Origin: a bacterium
GTDB lineage: Bacteria; Campylobacterota; Campylobacteria; Campylobacterales; Sulfurimonadaceae
Direction: 5' to 3'
DNA: 6,931 nucleotides
Assembly (NCBI GenBank): GCA_018824795.1
Contig: JAHJFL010000059.1
Span: 1-6,931, forward strand
Every line of letters starts with the position of its first letter. Positions within the stretch are counted from its first letter, which is position 1. Shown piece by piece: positions 1 to 5,709 of the stretch. Both the position numbers and the translations under genes were made by a program. The notes under the pieces are model-generated. The model saw only the letters and a list, made by a program, of their open reading frames with translations, searched no databases and was not told where the DNA came from.

Positions 1-21
1 GATAGTATAAAAATAGTTAAA

Positions 22-69
22 ATATAAACCTTAAATAAACCATAAATTAAGCTATATTAAAGTTTATAT
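22..69. repeat. Long imperfect inverted repeat upstream of rplM
   Basis: ATATAAACCTTAA (22-34) is the reverse complement of TTAAAGTTTATAT (57-69) at 12 of 13 positions; only 30/61 mismatches. The arms are 22 nt apart. The left arm also begins a tandem 11-bp repeat, ATAAACCTTAA (24-34) followed by ATAAACCATAA (35-45), with 10 of 11 bases identical. The dyad ends just before a candidate -10 box at 73-78, so it could be an operator or an upstream promoter element. It has almost no G+C and no following T-run, so it does not look like a terminator for an upstream gene. In DNA this rich in A+T such symmetry can arise by chance. Confidence 0.4.
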
Positions 70-72
70 GGC

Positions 73-78
73 TATACT
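73..78 (+). promoter_or_regulatory. Candidate -10 box for the rplM-rpsI operon
   Basis: TATACT matches the sigma-70 consensus TATAAT at 5 of 6 positions and lies 62 nt before the rplM start codon. No clear TTGACA-like -35 box stands 16-18 nt upstream, which is usual in Campylobacterota, where AT-rich periodic DNA often replaces it. Two rivals are present in the same leader: TATATT at 53-58 and TATAAA at 99-104. The exact start point cannot be settled by reading alone. Confidence 0.4.
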
Positions 79-127
79 TTCGCCACTCAAATAAGCATTA
101 TAAAATGTTTTGATAAAAAATTTACTT

Positions 128-133
128 GAAGGG
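128..133 (+). promoter_or_regulatory. Ribosome binding site deciding the rplM start
   Basis: GAAGGG lies 7 nt before the ATG at 141, an ideal spacing. It overlaps the alternative in-frame TTG at 126, which would add five residues (MKGSR) but would have no binding site of its own. This places the true start of rplM at 141. Confidence 0.8.
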
Positions 134-140
134 TTCAAGA

Positions 141-563
141 ATGAAATTTACTAAAATTGCAACTTCTGAACAAATCGATCAAAAATGGGTTTTGATTGAT
201 GCTGAGGGAAAAACATTTGGTCGTATCATTACAGAAGTAGCTACATTACTTCGTGGTAAGAACAAAACTTGTTATACTCCAAACATTGACTGTGGTGATT
301 ACGTTGTAATCGTAAATGCTTCTAAAGCAAAACTTAACGGTCTTGGTAAAATTGCTAACAAAGAGTATTTCTCGTATTCGGGTTACTTTGGTAGTACAAA
401 AAGTGTTAAGATGACTGAACTTTTAGCGAAAAATCCAGAGAAACTATTTAGATTAGCTACTCGTGGTATGCTTCCTAAGACTAAGCTTGGCGCTAAAATG
501 ATTAAAAAATTAAAAATTTATGCAGGTGCTGAGCATCCTCACACTGCACAACTTGCTAAGTAA
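141..563 (+). CDS. rplM: 50S ribosomal protein L13
   Basis: L13 is an early-assembly protein of the large ribosomal subunit that binds 23S rRNA. The 140-residue product has the usual family length and layout: the N-terminal WVLIDAEGKTFGRIITEVA segment (16-34), RGKNK (38-42), YTPNIDCGDYVVIVNA (45-60), the GMLPK signature (109-113), KLKIYAGAEHPH (123-134) and TAQ (135-137). The cysteines at 44 and 51 replace E and T of the E. coli protein; I recall this as common in Campylobacterota. The ATG at 141 was chosen over an in-frame TTG at 126 because GAAGGG sits 7 nt before it and the family begins near here. The gene is separated from rpsI by only 10 nt, the classic conserved rplM-rpsI operon. Identification is secure. 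Confidence 0.98.
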   Translation: MKFTKIATSEQIDQKWVLIDAEGKTFGRIITEVATLLRGKNKTCYTPNIDCGDYVVIVNASKAKLNGLGKIANKEYFSYSGYFGSTKSVKMTELLAKNPEKLFRLATRGMLPKTKLGAKMIKKLKIYAGAEHPHTAQLAK

Positions 564-573
564 GGATTGATTT

Positions 574-963
574 ATGGCAAAAATATATGCAACAGGTCGT
601 CGTAAAGCGTCAATAGCAAAAGTATGGTTAACTCCAGGAACAGGTGCAATGTCAATCAACGGTCTTTCATTAGACGCGTGGTTGGGTGGTCTTGAGGCTA
701 AAAAGCTTCGTGTTAAGCAGCCACTTGTATTAACTAAACAAGATACTTCAGTTGATATCGTTGCTACTACTTTAGGTGGTGGTTTCGGTGGTCAAGCTGA
801 TGCACTTCGTCACGGTATTTCTCGTGCTTTAGTAAAATTTAACCCAGAGTTAAAAGCTATACTAAAACCAGAGGGTATGATGACTCGTGATTCACGTACA
901 GTTGAACGTAAGAAGCCAGGTAAGCGTAAAGCTCGTCGTTCTCGCCAATTCTCTAAGCGTTAA
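574..963 (+). CDS. rpsI: 30S ribosomal protein S9
   Basis: S9 is a small-subunit head protein whose basic C-terminal tail reaches toward the P-site tRNA. The 129-residue product is full length. Visible hallmarks are the N-terminal [15 protein letters not shown] (5-19), the glycine-rich [19 protein letters not shown] block (68-86), [13 protein letters not shown] (104-116) and the terminal basic tail ending in QFSKR (125-129), whose final Lys-Arg is conserved. An AGGA-type binding site overlapping the rplM stop codon lies about 7 nt before the ATG, so the two genes are co-transcribed and probably translated together. Twelve of the 13 arginines use CGT and none uses AGA/AGG, as expected for a very highly expressed gene. 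Identification is secure. Confidence 0.98.
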   Translation: MAKIYATGRRKASIAKVWLTPGTGAMSINGLSLDAWLGGLEAKKLRVKQPLVLTKQDTSVDIVATTLGGGFGGQADALRHGISRALVKFNPELKAILKPEGMMTRDSRTVERKKPGKRKARRSRQFSKR

Positions 964-976
964 TCGTTTCTCTTCT

Positions 977-1006
977 TTTTACCATTGCCTTGGGGCTTTG
1001 GTAAAA
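977..1006 (+). terminator. Probable intrinsic terminator after rpsI
   Basis: TTTTACCA (977-984) pairs perfectly with TGGTAAAA (999-1006). Inside, GCC (987-989) can pair with GGC (994-996) around a TTGG loop, after a small TT/TT internal bulge. A T-rich stretch (TTCTTGATTTTT, 1007-1018) follows. The T-run before the left arm means the hairpin could act on both strands. The stem is short on G+C and the T-run is interrupted, so efficiency may be only moderate. Its position 13 nt after the rpsI stop fits the end of the ribosomal operon. Confidence 0.6.
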
Positions 1007-1061
1007 TTCTTGATTTTTAAACTTCAAAAACAAAATAATCCTACCTTAAATCTTATTTCTA

Positions 1062-1067
1062 TATAAT
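1062..1067 (+). promoter_or_regulatory. -10 box of the DUF945-SBP-HAD operon
   Basis: A perfect TATAAT, in the context CTATATAATCCC, lies 28 nt before the ATG at 1096. Transcription would start near 1074 and leave a short leader of about 20 nt containing the binding site AAGG (1084-1087). No convincing -35 hexamer is seen; the upstream DNA is AT-rich with spaced T-runs, as is typical for Campylobacterota sigma-70 promoters. The position between the rpsI hairpin and the next gene supports an independent transcription unit. Confidence 0.65.
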
Positions 1068-1095
1068 CCCTTTACAAATAAAAAAGGTCTTTTAT

Positions 1096-2475
1096 ATGAA
1101 AAAAATTCTCGTTCTTCTCTTTGTTCTTGTCTTGCTGGCAGCAGCTCTTCCTATAGTCGGGAATAAACTTGTAGAAAATGCTCTCAATGAGAAAATAAAA
1201 CTTTTGAGCGAAAATGGAATAGAAGTTAAAAGCGAAACGGCAGATAGTTCGTATTTTCAAACAAAAAAACATTATGAACTTCTACTCAAAGACAGTGAGA
1301 AATTTTCAGCTTACCTAAATGAATACTCGCATAGTGAAATTCCTCCTTATATGAACGATATGATTCAAGATGTGTTAGTTGGGGCTGATGTTGAGTACAG
1401 TAACATTCCATTTATTATGAATAATACTTCAGTTGATATCTACATCATAGCACTCTCTGAAAAAGTAATGAGCGAAATTAAAAATGAGGATGCTGACTTT
1501 TATCTATCTGCAAACTCTTTTTTCCAAAAAAAAGGGCTTCTCTGCCATTTAGAATATGACATACTCACTAAAGATTTTAGCGGGTATATGAAAGATATTC
1601 AAGAGCAGTACACCTTAAAAGATGATACAAATATGAGCATTACACTTTCTGGCATGAGCTACAAAGGAAGCGGTGATTTGTTATCTCCAAATATCATAAG
1701 CTCAAATGTTGCAGTTATCTCTTTTAAGGCTATGAAAGAGTCAGTGGAACTTAGCTTTGATTTGGAAGGTTTTACTGCGGCATCAGAATTTGAGTCTAAA
1801 AGTATATACTCAAGCTCTGCTGCATTTAATAGCATCGACTTGGCAATCAAAGGTGAAGAGAATATTGCAATGTATTCTAAAGGTTTGAATATAAGTCTCT
1901 CTTCAGATACCCAAGAGAGTTTTGCGAAAATGTATGCTAAAAGCAGCTTTAAAGAGTTAGGTGTAAAAACAAAAGAACTCAATGCAAAAATCTATGATTT
2001 TAACTATGACATATCTTTAAGCGACTTAGATAAAGATGCGCTAGAAGAGTTCCAGGATATCATTATACAGGCAAAGAAATCACCTTCAAACAGTTTAGAA
2101 TTACAAATAAGAGAGAGCCTCATTAAGTTGCTTTCTCGCGGTGTGACTATAGGTATAGATGATTTTTCATTTAAAAAATTAGTGCTCGATGAGACAAAAG
2201 ATTTACAAGGACTCTCAATTCATTCGCAGATTTTCTTCAAAGAAGATCCAGCTTTTGCAAATAAACTTCTGTATACTCCTGTATTGCTCATTCAAAATCT
2301 TGATACAGATATAAAGATAAAAATTTCCAAAGAAATTTTTAACAAAATAAATGAAAGCGCCCCAATGACTAGCCTTGCTATGGAATATGCCAAAGCAGAG
2401 GGAGAGAATTTTGTTTTTGAGATTACATTTCACAATGGAGAACTTTTAGTTAACGGCAGAGTGCTCAAGAGCTAA
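1096..2475 (+). CDS. DUF945 (YdgA-like) family membrane-anchored protein
   Basis: The 459-residue product begins with a positively charged MKK and a hydrophobic segment (about 4-21, ILVLLFVLVLLAAALPIV) that should act as an uncleaved signal anchor, leaving the rest in the periplasm. The remainder is rich in alternating hydrophobic/polar strands and Ser/Asn/Lys. The C-terminal FHNGELLVNGRVL motif (445-457), including a G-x-L-x-V-N-G-R-like ending, resembles the end of DUF945/YdgA proteins, which share the single N-terminal anchor and similar length. The molecular role of that family is not established; I do not assign one. There are no catalytic motifs or paired cysteines (one Cys, residue 150). 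AAGG lies 8 nt before the ATG. The stop codon directly abuts the start of the solute-binding protein gene, so translation is likely coupled. Family assignment is by overall pattern and is moderately sure. Confidence 0.75.
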   Translation: MKKILVLLFVLVLLAAALPIVGNKLVENALNEKIKLLSENGIEVKSETADSSYFQTKKHYELLLKDSEKFSAYLNEYSHSEIPPYMNDMIQDVLVGADVEYSNIPFIMNNTSVDIYIIALSEKVMSEIKNEDADFYLSANSFFQKKGLLCHLEYDILTKDFSGYMKDIQEQYTLKDDTNMSITLSGMSYKGSGDLLSPNIISSNVAVISFKAMKESVELSFDLEGFTAASEFESKSIYSSSAAFNSIDLAIKGEENIAMYSKGLNISLSSDTQESFAKMYAKSSFKELGVKTKELNAKIYDFNYDISLSDLDKDALEEFQDIIIQAKKSPSNSLELQIRESLIKLLSRGVTIGIDDFSFKKLVLDETKDLQGLSIHSQIFFKEDPAFANKLLYTPVLLIQNLDTDIKIKISKEIFNKINESAPMTSLAMEYAKAEGENFVFEITFHNGELLVNGRVLKS

Positions 2476-3984
2476 ATGCGCACTTTTATACTTCTTTTAT
2501 TCTCGATTCATCTTTTTGCCTCAACTCTGCATTTGGCAACCTCTGCAAATCCGTCGCGTTTAAACCCAATACTCGCTACGGATTCAAGCTCGTCTGAAAT
2601 AGCCGGATTTCTATTTAACGGGCTTTTAAAGTATGACAAAGATTCTTCAACAATTATTGGTGATTTAGCAGAAGATTTTTATTTTCAAGACAATAGAACT
2701 GTAGTCTTCAAACTTCGTAAAAATGTCACGTGGCACGATGGAGTAAAGTTCACAGCCAAAGATGTAGTTTTTACTTATGAAACATTGATGTCTCCAAAAA
2801 TAGTCTCTCCTTACACGGCAAATTTCCGCTTTGTCGAAAGTGTCAAAGCTTTGGATGAATTTACTTGTGAAGTAAAGTATACCAAGCCCTATTTTAAAGC
2901 ACTAGAAACTTGGATGATGGGAATTCTTCCCCAGCACATTTTACAAAATGATGAAAACCTTATGAACTCAAAGTTTAATACCAGCCCTATTGGAACTGGT
3001 CCTTATAAACTTCATCAGCTTGAGCATTCAAAAAATATTATTTTAGTTGCATATGAAGATTATTTCGAAGGAAAGCCAAAAATTGAACGTATAGCGTTTC
3101 ATGTTATTGCTGACCCAATGACACGTTTTTTGATGCTAAAATCCTCAGCCCTAGATATTGGCAGTATTGAGCCAATGGAATTTGAAAGACAGCTGAGTAA
3201 AGATTTTTTCAAAAAATTTGATGTCTATGAAGAGATAAGCCGCTCTTATACCTATCTCGGATTTAACCTACGAAGAGAAAAGTTTAAAAATCCAAAAGTA
3301 AGAGAAGCCCTTTCTTTAGCCATAGACAGAGAACAAATAGTGAAGATACTTTTTTTCAAACATGCGAAGGTATGCACGGGACCATTCTTGCCTACAACAA
3401 AAGCTTTTAATGAAGATGTCAAAGCACCAAAGCAAAATATTCAAAAGGCTAAAAAACTTTTAAAAGAAGCAGGTTATGATGAAAATAATCCTTTTGAATT
3501 TGAGATAGCAACTTCAAACTCAAGTTCCATTCGTCCTTATGCTGCAGAAATACTACAGAATCAGCTTAAAGAGGCTGGAGTTATTGTAAAACTGCGCGTT
3601 ATGGAATGGCAGGCATTTTTAAATATGGTTGTATTTCCAAATGATTTTGACACTGTTCTTCTTGGCTGGGGCCTTTCTCCAATGCCTGACCCTTACATGT
3701 TCTGGCACACGCAGAGTGATAAAAAAGGCGGCTTTAATCTTGTTGGATATAACAATCCTGTTATAGATAAAATGATAGAAACATCTCAGGAAATTGTAGA
3801 TAAAACAGAACTTGAGAGACTCTTTAGAGAGATGTTTAAAATAATTGTGGATGATAATCCATATTTATTTTTATATATACCCAATTCAATTACGGTAGCG
3901 GATAAGCATATAAAAAATATTCAGTCGAGCCCAAGTGGCATTTGGCACAATTATATAGAATGGAAGAAGGAAGAAATACAATGA
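2476..3984 (+). CDS. Periplasmic ABC-type solute-binding protein, family 5 (peptide/nickel type)
   Basis: The product is 502 residues, the normal size for the SBP_bac_5 (DppA/OppA/NikA-like) family, which captures peptides or other ligands in the periplasm for an ABC importer. A signal peptide is visible (1-15, MRTFILLLFSIHLFA, cleavage probably before STLHL). There is no lipobox cysteine, so the mature protein should be soluble and not a lipoprotein. Family hallmarks are NPILATDSSSSEIAGF (30-45), WHDGVKFTAKDVVFTYE (86-102), PIGTGPYKL (171-179) and LGFNLRREKFKNPKVREAL (261-279). No permease or ATPase gene is adjacent, so the importer partner must be elsewhere or absent, and the ligand cannot be read from the sequence. 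The ATG follows the DUF945 stop codon with no gap; AAGAG (2467-2471) is a weak binding site, suggesting translational coupling. The 3' end overlaps the phosphatase gene by 4 nt. Confidence 0.93.
   Translation: MRTFILLLFSIHLFASTLHLATSANPSRLNPILATDSSSSEIAGFLFNGLLKYDKDSSTIIGDLAEDFYFQDNRTVVFKLRKNVTWHDGVKFTAKDVVFTYETLMSPKIVSPYTANFRFVESVKALDEFTCEVKYTKPYFKALETWMMGILPQHILQNDENLMNSKFNTSPIGTGPYKLHQLEHSKNIILVAYEDYFEGKPKIERIAFHVIADPMTRFLMLKSSALDIGSIEPMEFERQLSKDFFKKFDVYEEISRSYTYLGFNLRREKFKNPKVREALSLAIDREQIVKILFFKHAKVCTGPFLPTTKAFNEDVKAPKQNIQKAKKLLKEAGYDENNPFEFEIATSNSSSIRPYAAEILQNQLKEAGVIVKLRVMEWQAFLNMVVFPNDFDTVLLGWGLSPMPDPYMFWHTQSDKKGGFNLVGYNNPVIDKMIETSQEIVDKTELERLFREMFKIIVDDNPYLFLYIPNSITVADKHIKNIQSSPSGIWHNYIEWKKEEIQ
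3967..3973 (+). promoter_or_regulatory. Ribosome binding site inside the solute-binding gene, deciding the phosphatase start
   Basis: AAGGAAG lies 7 nt before the ATG at 3981. It supports that start rather than the longer in-frame start at 3942, which would put a non-homologous MAQLYRMEEGRNT ahead of the HAD motif I. Confidence 0.8.
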
Positions 3985-4628
3985 TAATATTGTTTGATTT
4001 AGACGGAACATTAATTGATTCTACAGAAGCAATTTTGGAGAGTTTTCATCAAACTTATAAAGTACATCATTCTCCACAGCCAACAGATGAAGCTATTGTC
4101 GCATTGATAGGATATCCCCTCGATATAATGTTTGCAGAACTGGGCGTTGAGATAGAAAAAGTTTGGGATTATGTATCAACCTACAAAGAACATTACCGTG
4201 AAATTTCTACACAAAAAACAGTCTTACTTTCACGAGCAAGAGAGGCGGTAGAAGAAGCAAGTAAATTTGCTACACTTGGTGTAGTGACGACAAAAACAGG
4301 GATATATTCACAAATACTTTTAGAACATTTTGGTTTGATGCATTATTTTAAAGTCCTTATAGGACGTGAACATGTTGAACATCCAAAACCCCATCAAGAG
4401 CCAATTCTCAAAGCTTTGGAAGCTTTAGCGAGCAGTGAAAAAGATATATGGATGATAGGTGATACAAAACTAGATCTTCTTTGTGCGAAAAATGCAGAGG
4501 TGAATTCTATAGGAGTATTAAGTGGATACGATAACTATAAAACACTAAAAATATTTACAGATATTATTATAGATGATGCTCTTGAGGCAGTGAGATACTT
4601 GCAGAAAAGGAATATATCACACATATAA
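3981..4628 (+). CDS. HAD-superfamily hydrolase, phosphoglycolate phosphatase-like
   Basis: This 215-residue protein has all four haloacid dehalogenase-type phosphatase motifs. Motif I is FDLDGTLID (5-13), with nucleophile Asp6 and acid/base Asp8. Motif II is VVTTK (101-105), with Thr103. Motif III is HPKP (134-137), with Lys136. Motif IV is IGDTKLDLLCA (159-169), with metal-binding Asp161 and Asp165. The alpha-helical C1 cap lies between motifs I and II (about 15-85), as in Gph, PpaX and beta-phosphoglucomutase relatives. The substrate cannot be told from sequence; phosphoglycolate or another small phosphate ester is plausible, and pyrophosphate is possible. It should be cytoplasmic and Mg-dependent. 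The ATG at 3981 overlaps the preceding stop (ATGA), has AAGGAAG 7 nt upstream and puts motif I at the N-terminus as expected. An upstream in-frame extension from 3942 is rejected. Confidence 0.92.
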   Translation: MIILFDLDGTLIDSTEAILESFHQTYKVHHSPQPTDEAIVALIGYPLDIMFAELGVEIEKVWDYVSTYKEHYREISTQKTVLLSRAREAVEEASKFATLGVVTTKTGIYSQILLEHFGLMHYFKVLIGREHVEHPKPHQEPILKALEALASSEKDIWMIGDTKLDLLCAKNAEVNSIGVLSGYDNYKTLKIFTDIIIDDALEAVRYLQKRNISHI

Positions 4629-4639
4629 CTTAGTTATAT
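4623..4639. repeat. Perfect AT-rich inverted repeat over the phosphatase stop codon
   Basis: ATATAAC (4623-4629) and GTTATAT (4633-4639) form a perfect 7-bp stem with a TTA loop. The TAA stop codon (4626-4628) is inside the left arm. Only one G-C pair is present, and the + strand continues with A-rich DNA rather than a T-run, so this is at best a weak terminator. It could instead be a protein-binding dyad or chance in AT-rich DNA. Confidence 0.4.
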
Positions 4640-4692
4640 AAAAAGTATAAATCTATCAAGCTATATTTAAGAGCAACTTGCCTAAAATACAC

Positions 4693-4698
4693 TATATT
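4693..4698 (+). promoter_or_regulatory. Candidate -10 box for the por operon
   Basis: TATATT (5 of 6 to consensus) lies 48 nt before the porC ATG in a 118-bp gene-free spacer. A second TATATT at 4662-4667, inside AAGCTATATT, is an alternative. Neither has a good -35 hexamer. The change of codon usage and the spacer size make a promoter here likely, but which box is used is uncertain. Confidence 0.4.
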
Positions 4699-4734
4699 AG
4701 AACTGATAGAAAACTTTTTAAATTTCTTGAAAAC

Positions 4735-4741
4735 AAAGGAG
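4735..4741 (+). promoter_or_regulatory. Strong ribosome binding site of porC
   Basis: AAAGGAG is a near-perfect Shine-Dalgarno match, 5 nt before the ATG at 4747. Another ATG at 4743 is out of frame with porC and only 1 nt from the site, so it should not be used. Confidence 0.85.
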
Positions 4742-4746
4742 AATGA

Positions 4747-5304
4747 ATGCTAGAAATTAGATGGCATAGTCGTGCTGGACAAGGGGCAGTAACTGGAGCT
4801 AAAGGTTTAGCAGATGTTATTTCTACTACGGGCAAGCATGTTCAGGCATTTGCATTTTATGGCTCGGCAAAACGCGGAGCAGCGATGACAGCATATAACC
4901 GTGTTGATGAGCAAATGATCATGAACCATGAAAAGTATATGGAGCCAGACTTTGTTTTTGTTATCGACCCTGCGTTGGTTTATACAACAGACGTTACAAT
5001 TAATCATAAAGAAAATACTGTATATATCATTACTACACACATGAGTAATGATGAACTTGTAGCTTCTCAACCAAGACTTGAAGGCAAAAAAGTATACACG
5101 GTAGACTGCATTAAAATTGCTCAAGAAACAATTGGAAAACCAATTCCAAATACACCAATGCTTGGTGCATTTATGAAAGTTTCCGGAATGTATGATATAG
5201 AGTTTTTTAAAGATAGCATGGTGAGAATTCTTGGAAAGTTACCTCAAAAAATAATCGATGCAAATATGATTGCTATTCAGCGCGCATATGACGAAGTGAA
5301 ATAA
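4747..5304 (+). CDS. porC: Pyruvate:ferredoxin (flavodoxin) oxidoreductase, gamma subunit
   Basis: The 185-residue product is the gamma subunit of a four-subunit 2-oxoacid oxidoreductase, which catalyses pyruvate + CoA to acetyl-CoA + CO2 with electrons passed to ferredoxin or flavodoxin, or the reverse. The family signature is clear at the N-terminus: IRWHSRAGQGAVTGAKGLAD (4-23), including the RxGQG glycine loop. It is followed by AFYGSAKRGAAMTAYNRV (36-53), equivalent to the FGPxxRGA region. The length matches the usual 180-190 residues. It has a strong binding site and is the first gene of the cluster; porD follows after 9 nt. The gene order gamma-delta-alpha matches H. pylori porCDAB and argues for pyruvate rather than 2-oxoglutarate as substrate, although the related Oor and ketoisovalerate enzymes share the fold. 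The symbol porG is also used for this subunit. Confidence 0.93.
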   Translation: MLEIRWHSRAGQGAVTGAKGLADVISTTGKHVQAFAFYGSAKRGAAMTAYNRVDEQMIMNHEKYMEPDFVFVIDPALVYTTDVTINHKENTVYIITTHMSNDELVASQPRLEGKKVYTVDCIKIAQETIGKPIPNTPMLGAFMKVSGMYDIEFFKDSMVRILGKLPQKIIDANMIAIQRAYDEVK

Positions 5305-5313
5305 GGAGCTACA

Positions 5314-5709
5314 ATGGCAAATAAAGGATGGGACGAATTTGAAATCGGAGCTATGCTTCGTTCATTTGACGGTGTATCAAATGATATAGCTACTACGCAA
5401 CAAGAAGATCGTAACTACTCTCAGAGTAACTCGTTCGTTGCTAGTGTTGCAGATTGGAGAATTGAAAAACCAATATTTGCAAAAGACTTTTGTATAGATT
5501 GTCAGTTTTGCTGGATTTATTGTCCAGATATGTCAATTATCGCAAGAGATAAGAAAATGATCGGTGTAGATATGGATCACTGTAAGGGTTGTGGAATTTG
5601 TGTTGAGGTTTGTCCTACAAATCCAAAATCACTTTTAATGTTCCCAGAACATGCAGATGAAGAAGCAGAGTTGGCACAATGGCCTGCTAAAGAAAGTAAG
5701 GAAAAATAA
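5314..5709 (+). CDS. porD: Pyruvate:ferredoxin oxidoreductase, delta subunit (2[4Fe-4S] ferredoxin-like)
   Basis: This 131-residue protein carries electrons between the TPP catalytic centre and the external acceptor. It contains two complete CxxCxxCxxxCP motifs: Cys60, 63, 66, 70 and Cys90, 93, 96, 100. These are its only cysteines, so it should bind two [4Fe-4S] clusters in the bacterial ferredoxin fold. About 58 residues without cysteine precede the first motif, including DEFEIGAML (7-15) and FVASVADWRIEKP (41-53), and an acidic, lysine-rich tail ends the protein. AGGAG overlaps the porC stop codon 5 nt before the ATG. Its own stop overlaps the porA start by one base (TAATG), so coupled translation of porC-porD-porA is likely. 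Identification is secure from motif and position. Confidence 0.95.
   Translation: MANKGWDEFEIGAMLRSFDGVSNDIATTQQEDRNYSQSNSFVASVADWRIEKPIFAKDFCIDCQFCWIYCPDMSIIARDKKMIGVDMDHCKGCGICVEVCPTNPKSLLMFPEHADEEAELAQWPAKESKEK

Noticed and set aside
69..85. TGGC/GCCA short inverted repeat flanking the rplM -10 box
   Set aside because: A 4-bp stem with a 9-nt loop is too weak; it probably arises by chance.
126..140. TTG start giving rplM five extra residues (MKGSR)
   Set aside because: The sequence there is the ribosome binding site (GAAGGG) for the ATG at 141; the TTG has no binding site of its own.
1072..1272. Minus-strand 66-codon open frame over the start of the DUF945 gene
   Set aside because: Phe/Lys/Tyr-rich translation with no recognisable domain; it is the antisense shadow of AT-rich coding DNA and covers the promoter of a real gene.
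1659..1982. Minus-strand 107-codon open frame inside the DUF945 gene
   Set aside because: Lies fully antisense to a longer, coherent gene, with no family resemblance seen.
2215..2433. Minus-strand 72-codon open frame at the 3' end of the DUF945 gene
   Set aside because: Antisense shadow with low-complexity aromatic composition and no support from context.
3942..3980. Longer phosphatase start adding 13 residues inside the solute-binding gene
   Set aside because: HAD phosphatases of this type begin almost directly with motif I, and the ATG at 3981 has AAGGAAG at the right distance.
4709..4734. GAAAAC repeated 20 bp apart (4709-4714, 4729-4734) before porC
   Set aside because: A 6-mer repeat in AT-rich DNA is too short to support a binding-site claim.
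4807..5124. Minus-strand 105-codon open frame inside porC
   Set aside because: Cys/Asn/Phe-rich antisense translation of a conserved gene; not a plausible protein.
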